From Aurantiochytrium sp. KH105 (taxonomy: Eukaryota; Sar; Bigyra; Thraustochytrida; Thraustochytriidae), in contig BGKB01000039.1 of the NCBI GenBank assembly GCA_003116975.1, positions 1 through 64,000 on the forward strand: a stretch of DNA of 64,000 nucleotides, given 5' to 3'. The notes under the pieces were generated by a model, which was not told the DNA's origin, searched no databases, and saw nothing but the letters and a program-made list of their open reading frames with translations. Shown in pieces: positions 45,976-55,223 of the stretch (positions are counted from its first letter, which is position 1; every line of letters starts with the position of its first letter). The position numbers were made by a program, and so were the translations under genes.

Positions 45976-46386
45976 TTACTTGTTGCTAAGCGCAAAGGCT
46001 TCTTCGAAGTCGCCAACCACGTTCGGGTCAGCGCTCGCGGGCAAGTGAAGCTTCACAAGCTTCCAGGAGTCCTTGTTGCCGCGAAGCATGCCCCAGTTCG
46101 AGTACTCGCGGCCGTCAACTTCTTTGCGCACCATGATGCGGATGCCTCGATGGCGTACGTCCTTGCCAATGATCTCCATCAAGTCGTCAAGAACGTCATC
46201 TTCGCCTTCCAACACCTGAATCAGCTCATCGGTGTTGACGTTGTGCAAAAGGACGCCAGAAACCTCACGCTTCCTGTTGTTGATGACAGACACCGACCGA
46301 ATTTTCTCCACGAACTCCTCCTCGTAGCCACGAAAGTCTGGCGGGATCACCAGCTTGGAGTGGTACACAATGCGCGTGAGAACCAT
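45976..46386 (-). CDS. Stand-alone BLUF-domain blue-light photoreceptor
   Basis: A 136-residue protein that is almost entirely one BLUF domain, which binds FAD and shifts its hydrogen-bond network on blue-light absorption. Key residues are present: Tyr8 (in RIVYHS, the flavin-side Tyr), Asn37 in INNRKREVSGVLL, Gln57 in LIQVLEGED, and the WxM pair Trp98 and Met100 in YSNWGML. Family markers RHRG and VLEGE also fit. The length is near that of PixD/BlrB-like short BLUF proteins, and the beta2-beta3 hairpin has two extra residues (NVNTDE). No effector domain such as adenylyl cyclase follows, so output must pass through a partner protein. A T-rich acceptor-like sequence (CTTTCTAG) directly precedes the ATG. 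Single coding exon. Confidence 0.9.
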   Translation of the reverse strand: MVLTRIVYHSKLVIPPDFRGYEEEFVEKIRSVSVINNRKREVSGVLLHNVNTDELIQVLEGEDDVLDDLMEIIGKDVRHRGIRIMVRKEVDGREYSNWGMLRGNKDSWKLVKLHLPASADPNVVGDFEEAFALSNK

Positions 46387-47804
46387 TGTTCTAGAAAGAG
46401 GAACGCGGTCTCCGGCTTGCTCAGGGGCTACTCGTCTCGCGTCTTGTGCCTCGTGTATTGTGTTAACCTTGCAGGTCTTTGGGGATTTGCTTGCGATTTG
46501 ACATGCGCTTCGACCTCATCGCGGAATTCTTCCCGAGTCCTGTACAGCAGAGAAAAGAAGAAAAAGGAAATAGGAAATTGAAAGGGGAAAAGAAGAAAAA
46601 TTGGACAATTGATCCTTGCCGGTCTCCGCGTGTCGCATAACGCATTAAGAGGGTGTAGGGGAGTCCTTGCCCCGTGCAGCAACTGGCCTGTGAGGCACCA
46701 GCACCTGATCTGGACTCACACAGTCAGGTGGACATCCAGGGAAATGGAAGGAGTTCGGTCAAAGTACTACTTTTTTGTCCGTTTTCGGCCTCTTTATAAT
46801 AGTGATCTAGCACAAGCGCGAACTCTCGTCGAAGCGTGACTCCAGGATGATCAATGATCCACAGTGAGTCGAATTTTGCGGCGCTGCAGCGAATCAGGAC
46901 TGGCTTACGATGGCTGGAGCGCGAGTCCTTAGTCCTTTTTTCTTGGCGGTGCGATCAATGTTGGGTCACTGTGACACCGCAATAAAAATGGATTCTCCGC
47001 TTTGCTGGTCGACACACCGGCGGGACAAGAATACGCATTGCGCGCAGATACTCGCTGTTAGTAGAACGGGGGGAGCACTCGGTGAAGGCGCTGCGTCGCC
47101 AAGTCGACCATCAGTCCATTCAACCCATCCAGGCCAGCCAACCAGCCAGCTAGCGAGCCTAGACTCATGATATGGCAAGGCATGCACGCGTGCCTAGACT
47201 CAAAGGCTAGGCTGGACTAAGCTTTGAGACTAAGCTTTGAGCCTAAGCTAGCTAGGTTAGCTACGTCTAGCCAAAAGGGCTAGCGCCTTCGCAAACTGGG
47301 CTAACCTATACGGCGTTTTCTGCTTTTTTGGTGAAGAACTTGCAAAGAACGAATGCGTTAAAGAACCGGAACGCGGGAGTGTGTCCCGGACAACAGCACA
47401 GCTTGCAAAACATTTTGCTTGAATGAGCAATCGGTGAGCCATGTAAATATCACCACGCACGCGGATTGCTTTTCCGGAAAAGATTGTCTCGCCTTCTCAG
47501 CAGACAGAACCAATCGCAGCAACCCCCCCTCGGCTTTTTTCTGCGCGCTTGTAAAATGGTTACGAGTTCAAGTTGTATCTTTTGCACGCCAGGTCGGAAG
47601 GGATAATTATCATGTCGCTCCATTCATCTATTTGAATGTGATCAAGTGCTTCCTTCTCTTTTCCTTCAAGCAAAGACAGGTCCAGCCGCTTGCTCGTCAT
47701 TGTATCTCAGAACGTACTGAGCTCTTCAAATCAACGGAAAATCTGTAATTTCAAGATGTGCCGTGCAGATAGTTCTTTGCGATGGTGGCAACATCGAATG
47801 ATGA
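46387..47804. other. 1.4-kb intergenic region without a supported gene
   Basis: Short frames on both strands lack family resemblance. It includes GAAAAAGAAG-type purine tracts (46551-46602) and the CTAG-rich palindromic patch (47166-47285). It likely contains the BLUF gene promoter, perhaps a leader intron. Confidence 0.5.
47166..47285. repeat. Palindrome-rich CTAGGC/AAGCTTTGAG patch
   Basis: Overlapping words CTAGACTCAAAGGCTAGGC, GACTAAGCTTTGAG (twice) and CTAAGCTAGCTAGGTTAGC form direct and inverted repeats over ~120 bp. The patch can fold on itself in several ways. No gene or known element was recognised; similar short palindromes (CTAGGCCTAGG) occur at about 59562-59572. Confidence 0.6.
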
Positions 47805-48513
47805 CTAATTGTCGGTAGTCGGCTCGCTTGACGCGCGCAGACTCTCAAGAGCACGCTGCGCATCTTGCTGTTCATCGGGAACTTTATAAAGTAAATGGGC
47901 GGCTTTTTCGAGATCGCGCTTTGCTTGGGAGAACGAGCTCTTCTTGGCTCGAGCTCGGCCCTTGCATTCGAGCGACAGGGCGTGCAATGTTCCGCGATGG
48001 AGCAGCGTCCTTCCTAATGCAATGTCCATATCACCGGGACTCTCATCACTGATTGCAGCAGCCTTCTTGTAGTGATCATTATCTTGTCGTAGACTCGTTA
48101 GTTCCTCCAAGTTTTGGACGGCCTGATCGCACGCCGAGATGGCTTCTGCCAAGACCTTCGCATGTTCTGCTTCTCTTGCATAAGGCCAAAAAGAGGTTCC
48201 CCCGCCAATAATTGTTGAGGTGGGTCGTCGCCCCAAGGCCGGCGCCGATTCTGCTCCAGGAGCCAGAGATACGACGGAGGACCGCATGCTTTTGCTCTCG
48301 CGCAGCAAGGAAAGACGCAACAGCTGTTCCTGGTGAGTCTTACATATGAATTCGTCGAATCTCCGCTGCAAGCTGTCGTTGATACCACCCAGCCGCGTCA
48401 AGTATGTTGAAACAATCAGCAACAGCAAGCCTTTTTTTTTTTTTTTTTTCGTTCAACTCAGCTTGGGTAAGCGACTGCGCCTCTGCCAGAGTAGTAGTAC
48501 CTACAACGGACAT
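47805..48513 (-). CDS. Helical protein of unknown function with apparent homopolymer frameshift
   Basis: The minus frame to 48428 (about 207 codons) has no ATG at its 5' end, but the region just above it does: an ATG at 48513 opens MSVVGTTTLAEAQSLTQAELNE, then a run of 18 A (48432-48449) leads into GLLLLIVSTYLTRLGG. With 18 A the two frames are off by one; with 17 they join smoothly into ~235 residues. A homopolymer error or a real frameshift is likely. The rest is helical: LTRLGGINDSLQRRFDEFI, AKVLAEAISACDQAVQNLEEL and QAKRDLEKAAHLLYKVPDEQQDAQRALESL, a TPR-like pattern. No family was assigned. The start lies only 53 bp from the divergent plus-strand gene. Confidence 0.55.
48432..48449. repeat. 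T18 homopolymer (A18 in the minus-strand gene)
   Basis: Eighteen T on the plus strand. It sits in the coding path of the minus-strand gene; length errors here would change its frame. Confidence 0.9.
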
Positions 48514-48566
48514 TTATTTGCAGAGGAGTCCAAGTCGGTCGAAGGTGCTCGCATCCCGAACAGCAC

Positions 48567-49652
48567 ATGACGCAGAGTGGCATTCGCGCGAGTGGGGCGC
48601 GCGCTGCAGCAAGGCGGCAAGGAGGAGAGACTTTGTTGACCTTGTCGGTCTCTACACATATTCACGCCATGCCGGGGGCCTTTTGGGGTCAGAGCTCCGA
48701 GACGCTCTTGGCACGGCAGCGACAACTTGTTTCTGCCAAATTAGGCACAAACGAAAGATCCTTCTTGGGTACAACTCCACGCCGAGGCGAAGGCGCTGAG
48801 GCGACCAGTCATGACTACATGCAAAGGTCGCGTCGGGAAGGTCGACACTCTGGTGGCAAAAATAACAATGAAGACAGCGATGATGACAACGGCGAAACCA
48901 CTGGCACGGCTCGAGATAAAAAGAACTCGCCTCTTGTTTTAGCGCCTAGTCTTCGAAACAGTGCGTCCCTCGATGACTTTCTTGCCAGTTCAGGGCCCAA
49001 GATGGAGACGGCTGCGTGGGAGGCTTCTATTGGGATGGACAAGCTTCGTGCCCAGCAACGACATATTCGAGACATTCAAAGTGGCATCGCCACAAGTCAA
49101 GCGCTGTGCAATCCTCAACAGGAAGCGAGATCACGACAAACAGGAAAGATTGACGCTAAATTACTCGAGGAGGCTTTCAACTACGGGCAAACCACGCCTG
49201 ATATCAGCATCAACACCAAATCATACAACGTAGAATACTCCACACCAGCACAAGGCCGCGGAAAGCCCTTCGCGCATGCTGCGCAACACCTGATCCTTGC
49301 GGAACCTCCTCGACATGAGCCCACGTCGGCAATGTCGCAGACCTTTCCTGCCTTACGCGCGGCAAAGAAGCGTTCGAAAAAGAAGAAAGCTGCGCACATC
49401 AAGCGAAAGCCGTCAAAGTCCAGCCACATTTCTCGTACGCCATTTTCCACGAGCCCTCGGCGCCCAGACAAGGACGCTGCTGCAGCACGAGCCTCCAGGA
49501 CGCAGGCCGATCTTGATGCCATGATTGCGGATTTGTCATCTGGCTCCGTGGTGCAAAGTCTTCGCCGTCAACTCGAGGCCTCCCGACGAAGTCTCGATGA
49601 GAGCAACACTTTTATTGAAACTGCCACGCACGAGTGGTTTCGCCGAGGGTGA
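48567..49652 (+). CDS. Basic, partly coiled-coil protein of unknown function
   Basis: A 361-residue intronless protein; the ATG is at 48567, with an alternative at 48669 (MPGAFWGQSSETLLARQRQLV). Segments: an N-terminal Arg/Ala stretch, an acidic/Asn-rich patch (NNNEDSDDDNGE), a helical section (MDKLRAQQRHIRDIQSGIATSQ), a Lys-rich nuclear-type stretch (AAKKRSKKKKAAHIKRKPSK) and a C-terminal helical segment (QADLDAMIADLSSGSVVQSLRRQLEASRRSLDESNTF). T-rich sequence ending TTTATTTGCAG lies 40 bp upstream of the ATG and could be a 3' splice site of a leader exon. Unknown family; the shared region with the minus gene makes co-regulation possible. Confidence 0.65.
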   Translation: MTQSGIRASGARAAARRQGGETLLTLSVSTHIHAMPGAFWGQSSETLLARQRQLVSAKLGTNERSFLGTTPRRGEGAEATSHDYMQRSRREGRHSGGKNNNEDSDDDNGETTGTARDKKNSPLVLAPSLRNSASLDDFLASSGPKMETAAWEASIGMDKLRAQQRHIRDIQSGIATSQALCNPQQEARSRQTGKIDAKLLEEAFNYGQTTPDISINTKSYNVEYSTPAQGRGKPFAHAAQHLILAEPPRHEPTSAMSQTFPALRAAKKRSKKKKAAHIKRKPSKSSHISRTPFSTSPRRPDKDAAAARASRTQADLDAMIADLSSGSVVQSLRRQLEASRRSLDESNTFIETATHEWFRRG

Positions 49653-50384
49653 TGGCTCCCATTCTGGAGTTCGCCCCATCGCTTTGTTTTGCCTCCCGTA
49701 TTTTCCGTCTGTTTGCTATAAACGTTGAAGCTCGAGTTCAAGTTTTGCACCACCTCAAACGCAGGTATATATTTGTCTCTTGGCCTCAGCTAACCCCTGC
49801 GACAGTGCCCTTTTTTCACGGAGCGCCATGCTTACGTACAATTGTCCTCGTCGCGATCGCCATCGCTTTCTCCCACTCGCTGTCGTCGTGGTCCACGCCG
49901 CTCTCCCTCTCTCCCCGCCTCGCTCTCCTCCATCTCGCTGCCGCTCGCGCTGCCTTATCTCGCCTGCCTCGACCCGACCCGGCCCGCCCTGAATGGAAAA
50001 ACGAGATGGACGCGACGCCCAGATCCGAAACGAGGCCCGCCCAGACCAGCCAGCCCGGACCAGACCGGACACGAGTCGCAGGCGGCACGGGCGAGCGAGG
50101 CAGGGCGCGGCGCGGCGCGGCGGCGCTGCAGCCGTTCGCTCGTCGGGCGGTCGCAGCCAGCGGGCGAGGCGAGGCGCGGCGCGGCGAGGCGAGGCAGCTT
50201 CGCTTGCCTGCAGGAGCTCGGCATCGTCGTCGGCTCGCTCTGCTCTGCTCTGCTCTGCATGCGAGCGCACGTGCAGCGCAGCTCCAGAGGAGAAGGAGGC
50301 GCGGACACGGGAAGCAACAGGGTAACAGCAGCAGCGACGACGCCCGTCCACGCGGGCACCGCCACCGGCGCGTCGAACCCCACC
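49653..50384. other. Upstream region of the transporter gene
   Basis: GC-rich with GGCGAGGCGAGGCG and GGCGCGGCGCGG repeats (50100-50190) and CTCTG repeats. The transporter frame extends upstream through it, but that part has no conserved sequence. No separate gene was seen. Confidence 0.5.
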
Positions 50385-51941
50385 ATGGACATGCTCTTCA
50401 GAGCGTTTCCGCGCAACTTCCTGGGCGGCAAGGCCAAGGCCCACGATGACGCCCCGTCGCCAGGCAGCGCACCAGGGACCCCATCAGGCGGGGGACCGAA
50501 CAGCGCCGGAGGCAGCGGCAGCATCAACAGCAGCAGCAACGAAATCCCCGACGAAGGCCTCTGGCCCAAAGGAAATAAGGCCAAGGGCAACAGGCCGCGG
50601 AAATTCAGCTACGGCGATATGCTCTCGACGCAGCAGGCGTTTTGGCACTGCATGACCCTCGTTTTGGGTCTCGGCACGCTCACCATTCCTTACGTGCTGA
50701 AAGAGCTCGGCTGGTTTGGTCTCGTACTCCTAGCACTTTTGGCCTGGCTCAGCGCGTACACGGCCAAGCTGCTGTGCATTTGCATCGATTACGTTCCAGA
50801 GGCAACCGCCGGCCGGGACGTGGTCAAGGTGCTGAACACGTATCCGGACATTGGTGAGGCTGCCTTTGGGGCGCGCGGCCGCACCTTTGTCAACTACATT
50901 CTCTATATCGACCTCGTGGCCAGTAGTGCGCTCTTCTTGGTCTTCATCGCCACCAACATGGCAGAAATGCTCCCGGGACTCTTTACACCTTCTGTTTGGA
51001 TTATTGTCACGGGAATCTCGCTGCTGCCAACGGTTTTGCTCAAATTGCAGAAACTCACCTTTCTCAGCGCCATCGGATCATACATCATGCTTGCTCTCGT
51101 GGTGGCTGTCTTGTACGCAGCCATCTCGACGGCGCCCGAGTCGCTCGAGAAAAACGAGTACCATATGGCACGTTTCCAGGTGCAAGCCGCAGGAAACATG
51201 ATCTTTGCCTTTGCCATGCATGGCACCCTGCTCACCATCTACAGGGACATGCGATCGCCCAATGAAGCAGGCGCTCTTTTCGACAAAGTCTACGCCACCG
51301 GCTATCTGCTCAAGTTCCTCGTCGGTGCCACTGGTTACTATTTGTTTGCGCAAAACACGAGCGACCAGGTCACGCTCAACTTGCCCATTCCATGGCTGAA
51401 AACGGTCATCACCTTGGCGGTTACCTTGAAAAAGTGGCTCACCTACGCACTTCCTCTCGAACCGGTCGCTGTGGAGCTTGAACAGCGATCCAATGGCCGC
51501 TCCGCCCTGATTCGCGTCGGCCTTGTCGTTCTCACCGTTATCATGGCCATCTTTCTCCCCTACTTTGGGCTTTTTCAGTCGCTCATTGGCTCACTCTGCG
51601 CAGGTTTCCTCGTGCTCATCTTCCCGCTTGCATTTTACCTCAAGCTCTACGGGAAGACGAACCTTTCCGCTCGATCCCGCTTTTTCCACTGGGCTTTGCT
51701 CATTCTCAGCGTGATTCTCGTCGTCTTGGCCTCGTACCGGTCGCTTGAGGAGGCTTTCATGCTCTGGTGGGACACTGATGCTGTAGTGATTCCTTCCGAC
51801 TCTGTTCTCGGCACGGGTGCGAGTGTTGTTCCCCAAGATGTCAAAGACGCAGCACAACAAGGGATTGCTTCGCTTGCTCAAGCCGCCGACTCGGCTGCTG
51901 CAGTGGCTGCAGCTGCAACATTTGACGAAAATTCTGCATGA
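50385..51941 (+). CDS. AAAP-family amino acid transporter
   Basis: A 518-residue integral membrane protein of the amino acid/auxin permease superfamily (SLC32/36/38-like), moving amino acids with H+ or Na+. The core opens with FWHCMTLVLGLGTLTIPYVLKELGWFGLVLL (TM1 with the unwound GxGxxxxP-like segment), then LLAWLSAYTAKLLCICIDY (TM2), and continues with about 9 further helices, e.g. YILYIDLVASSALFLVFIA, GNMIFAFAMHGTLLTIY, VLTVIMAIFLPYFGLFQSLIGSLCAGFLVLIFPLAFYL. The N-terminal ~75 residues (Gly/Ser/Pro) and C-terminal ~40 (Ala/Val-rich) are cytosolic-type tails. Substrate and membrane are unknown. The start MDMLFRAF (50385) follows CACC; the frame is open upstream but not conserved. Confidence 0.9.
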   Translation: MDMLFRAFPRNFLGGKAKAHDDAPSPGSAPGTPSGGGPNSAGGSGSINSSSNEIPDEGLWPKGNKAKGNRPRKFSYGDMLSTQQAFWHCMTLVLGLGTLTIPYVLKELGWFGLVLLALLAWLSAYTAKLLCICIDYVPEATAGRDVVKVLNTYPDIGEAAFGARGRTFVNYILYIDLVASSALFLVFIATNMAEMLPGLFTPSVWIIVTGISLLPTVLLKLQKLTFLSAIGSYIMLALVVAVLYAAISTAPESLEKNEYHMARFQVQAAGNMIFAFAMHGTLLTIYRDMRSPNEAGALFDKVYATGYLLKFLVGATGYYLFAQNTSDQVTLNLPIPWLKTVITLAVTLKKWLTYALPLEPVAVELEQRSNGRSALIRVGLVVLTVIMAIFLPYFGLFQSLIGSLCAGFLVLIFPLAFYLKLYGKTNLSARSRFFHWALLILSVILVVLASYRSLEEAFMLWWDTDAVVIPSDSVLGTGASVVPQDVKDAAQQGIASLAQAADSAAAVAAAATFDENSA

Positions 51942-52137
51942 ATCCTGCTCGTTTCCTTCCATCACTGATTCTAAAAACACCAGCTTTCCCCCCCCCCCCC
52001 GCGCGCGCATCAAAAAGAAGAGAAAAAAGCAAACAAACAAGATAGACACATTTAACTGGCTGACTCTTTTTCTTCAACGCTCTCACTTTCTCTTCTCCTT
52101 CCCTTTTCCGTTTCCTTCCTCTTCACTTCGCTTTACC

Positions 52138-54030
52138 TTACTTCAAGGTGGCCATGGATGGTTGCGCGAGGCCCAAAAGTCGGAAAGCGCGATCATTTTC
52201 GACGCGAATGGCTCCACGGTCGGTAACGTTCTCAAAGTCGCGGACATACTCAGACGCCGAGGCTGAGACAGAGGCAGCTGCTTGCACGTCCTTGCTCACG
52301 CTGCGCGGCGAACCGTTGAATGGAGGCGGCAATTTACTGGTCTGAATGCTGTTTGTCTCTGCTGCGACGCGGTCCCGAGGTTTGCGCGTCGGTGAGTTCA
52401 TGAGCACTGGCTGATGGGCGGCTCCTCCTCCGCGCGTATCTATCCGGCTCACATTTGGAAGCGCGGCAGGCACAAAGTCTTTCGGGTTCCTGTTTTGGCC
52501 CCACGTGGGCTGATTTGTGAGCTCCAAATTCGGGTCCTCGAGCAGACTGTCCATCTCTTCCTCGTCCTTTTGACCCGCAGTAGCACCTCTGTTCTTGCTC
52601 ACACTGACTTTCGCTCCATGACTAGCCTCGGCGAGGGCGGCGTTCGTAGCCTCTGCAGACGAACCTGCTCCGTTGCCTGCTTTGGTGACGTCTTTCCCGG
52701 TCAATGCAGCAGCAGCGTTCGTTTCGGGCCGCTCGGGCGCCGCATCTTGTTGTCCAAGGTTAAGAAGTGACTTGGCCGACGAAGAAGCTGGGAGCGGCGG
52801 CGCAGCAAAGCTAATGTCTCCATCGACATCCGTGCCGACTTGCGACTCGAGCATGGACTGGTGCTGTAAAAAGGCACTTCGTGACATTTGGTTGTCGCTA
52901 CCCTCCCACGCAGGCCCACTGACTCCGCTGCCGTCCTCGCGGATGGTGACGCCTGCTTTCACACGGAGTGCTGGATTTTTCAGGATGCACTGCTGAAAGC
53001 TTGCCGAGCTTCGATAGAACTTGCCATTGGCCGACGACTTGCTAGCCTCGGCGTCAGCCGCAGCCGCCTTGGCTGCGGCCTTGGTCAAAGCCTCGGTGTG
53101 CGCCGTCTCTCTTCGCAAGTCTTCAACAACAGCCTGTTTCTGTAGCTCTTCGAGCTGATCCGACGACACGCTGTGGGACATGGTGTAGTTCGTTCGGGGC
53201 AGCTTGTCCCCTGCGACCTGATTCACAACAATAATTTTGCCATCGTTGTCAAGAACGAATTGCTTGTCACGCAAGTCTTTGGCAAGTTGCGCAGCGCGCT
53301 CATTCTCCGCCTGCTCCTCTTCGTGGCGCCGTTTTCTGTCGGCTTCGGCGGCAGCCTTTTTCGCTTCCATCTCCTGCACAATAGCCGATTCGGTCGTGGC
53401 GGAAGCAAGACTAGAGCGTCGACGGTGACTCTGCCGGCGAGCTTCGCGATCGTTCGACCCTGTGCTGCCGGAATCATCTGCATCGAGTCTAATGAGATAC
53501 TCTGGCAATTCCCCGCGCTTTTTTCGTGATTTGCCTTCACTCGACAGGCTTTCGCGCTGTCGACGCGCCTTGCTGGCGATGGACCGAGAACGCGAGCGCG
53601 CCGTCTCGCTCGGTGCCACTGAACCAGCGTACTGGGATGCTCCTGCACTGTCTCGAGATCGGGTTACACGGTCGCGCCTCTTTTTCGGAATGGCGCCACG
53701 TGCCCAGGTATCAATCTGCGCAGGTCGTGGCGGTGCTTCTGCCCCAAGATACCATGTTCCGCGGTCCAAGTCACCTTCGCCTGCGTCTGGTCTTCGAAAC
53801 GCCACCTCGAGCACACCAGCTAGCTCGCGCAGTGCAGCTTCCACTGTATAGGGCACCTCTTTGCTGTCGAGGTACTCTTCGTACAGCTCCTCGTCCGCTG
53901 CACGGAGAGCTTTGTCCACAAGCTCCGAGGCATGGAGCTGAAGCGTCTCGGCTTCGACCTGCGCAATAAGCTCCGCTTCGTCAATCTCTGGCTCCGCTGG
54001 AGCGGCAGGCTCCGCTTTCTTCTTCGCCAT
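52138..54030 (-). CDS. C2orf81-like (DUF4639-type) protein
   Basis: A 630-residue soluble protein starting MAKKKAEPAAP. Residues ~20-110 (LVDKALRAADEELYEEYLDSKEVPYTVEAALRELAGVLEVAF, then YLGAEAPPRPAQIDTWARGAIP) resemble by eye the conserved part of human C2orf81, which has VPFT-like and DSWAQGSVP motifs in the same order. The rest is Arg/Ser-rich, then a helical segment (VQEMEAKKAAAEADRKRRHEEEQAENERAAQLAKDLRDKQFVLDNDGKIIVVNQ). C2orf81 relatives follow the presence of cilia/flagella; that association is inferred here, not shown. Single exon; the ATG at 54030 begins the frame. The alignment is from memory, so confidence is moderate. Confidence 0.55.
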   Translation of the reverse strand: MAKKKAEPAAPAEPEIDEAELIAQVEAETLQLHASELVDKALRAADEELYEEYLDSKEVPYTVEAALRELAGVLEVAFRRPDAGEGDLDRGTWYLGAEAPPRPAQIDTWARGAIPKKRRDRVTRSRDSAGASQYAGSVAPSETARSRSRSIASKARRQRESLSSEGKSRKKRGELPEYLIRLDADDSGSTGSNDREARRQSHRRRSSLASATTESAIVQEMEAKKAAAEADRKRRHEEEQAENERAAQLAKDLRDKQFVLDNDGKIIVVNQVAGDKLPRTNYTMSHSVSSDQLEELQKQAVVEDLRRETAHTEALTKAAAKAAAADAEASKSSANGKFYRSSASFQQCILKNPALRVKAGVTIREDGSGVSGPAWEGSDNQMSRSAFLQHQSMLESQVGTDVDGDISFAAPPLPASSSAKSLLNLGQQDAAPERPETNAAAALTGKDVTKAGNGAGSSAEATNAALAEASHGAKVSVSKNRGATAGQKDEEEMDSLLEDPNLELTNQPTWGQNRNPKDFVPAALPNVSRIDTRGGGAAHQPVLMNSPTRKPRDRVAAETNSIQTSKLPPPFNGSPRSVSKDVQAAASVSASASEYVRDFENVTDRGAIRVENDRAFRLLGLAQPSMATLK

Positions 54031-55223
54031 GACGGTGCGTGTGTATGTGGCCGAGACGGGTTCTTTCGCGCAAGATGCTGCCTCCCTTCTCGCGCGCGCG
54101 TGCCTTCAAATGTGCGTGCTTGCGAGCGAGCAACGGAGTGAGCGCTCTCGACCCCGGACCCACGTGAACCGGCTGACCCCAAAGGGCGCGACGAGCGCAG
54201 CGCTCGCCCGTCTGCCCCAAGTTTGGTTGTCGATCTTCTTGTGCTTGCCTGGTAAGGAGTGCTGATCGACCGAGGCGAGCGGGGCAATCAATGTCGTCTT
54301 CGTCGAGCACAGAAGCCGTCGAGAGAAAGAAAGGACTCGCGTAGTAGTAAACCCCATGTTCGACTGACTCGGAGTCCGCGCCACTACAAGCCAAAGAAAC
54401 GATCCGTTGGGTTCACCGTCGACGCAGCCCCTGTGACTCTCTGGGATAGCGACTCCTGCCGCGCGGGGTCCACCCATGCGGCGCACGGCCGGCGGAGCAA
54501 GCAGACAAGCAAGCAGACCATGGATGATGACGGTAGCACGGCGAGTGTGTGCAGAGGGAGGGGATGTACACGCTAGCAACTCGCGCAATGTAGTGTGTAC
54601 GTGTGTCTGCGCGAGGACGGTGACCAAGCGTTCCCGGCGATGGGCGCGTGCAAAAGTGCGAGGCCAAACCGAAAGAAAGAGCGCGACGCCACGGGTGCTC
54701 CTAGCTTGAGATCGGCCTCGCGAGGAGCGCCGCGCGGCCATCGCCCGCCATTTGCACGCTCGTGGGCAGACTGCGCGCAAGACGAGGTGTTGTCCGCTTT
54801 GCGCGATGTGCCGCGTTGCACAATGCATAAGATGGGGCAAGTCTCGTCGCCAGGAGTTCAGAAATGAGACAGGTTAGTCAAATAGATTGATGGCGGCGCC
54901 CTGTGGACACTTTCCATCTTGCGGCGGACCCCGTGTCGCCAGCTAGCTTCTGCAAACCCATATCGCTGCCGAGGCATGCAAACCTTTATTGCTGACGAGG
55001 CATTACGTCCGCGGTACAAACTCTCCTTCCCCATCCAGGACGCATCTCGCTTGCCACCGGACAAGGCGAGGCCTAACGCGTGAATCTGATTCGGCACGGG
55101 GACGGACGAGGGCAAGGGTACGGCTCCTTCGTGCTCGAGCAGAGCCTTCGAGAGTCAGGAGTCTGATCTGAGCTGCATCAGTTTGTAATTAAAATTAACA
55201 CTCGTACTTCGGCTTGAGAGCAC
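54031..55223. other. Upstream region between divergent genes
   Basis: About 1.2 kb. The largest frame (54106-54840, minus) is Arg/Ala/Ser-rich with no family resemblance. No supported gene. Confidence 0.5.

Noticed and set aside
54106-54840. 244-codon minus frame
   Set aside because: It is Arg/Ala/Ser-rich with no recognisable domain; it overlaps other frames of the same length order.
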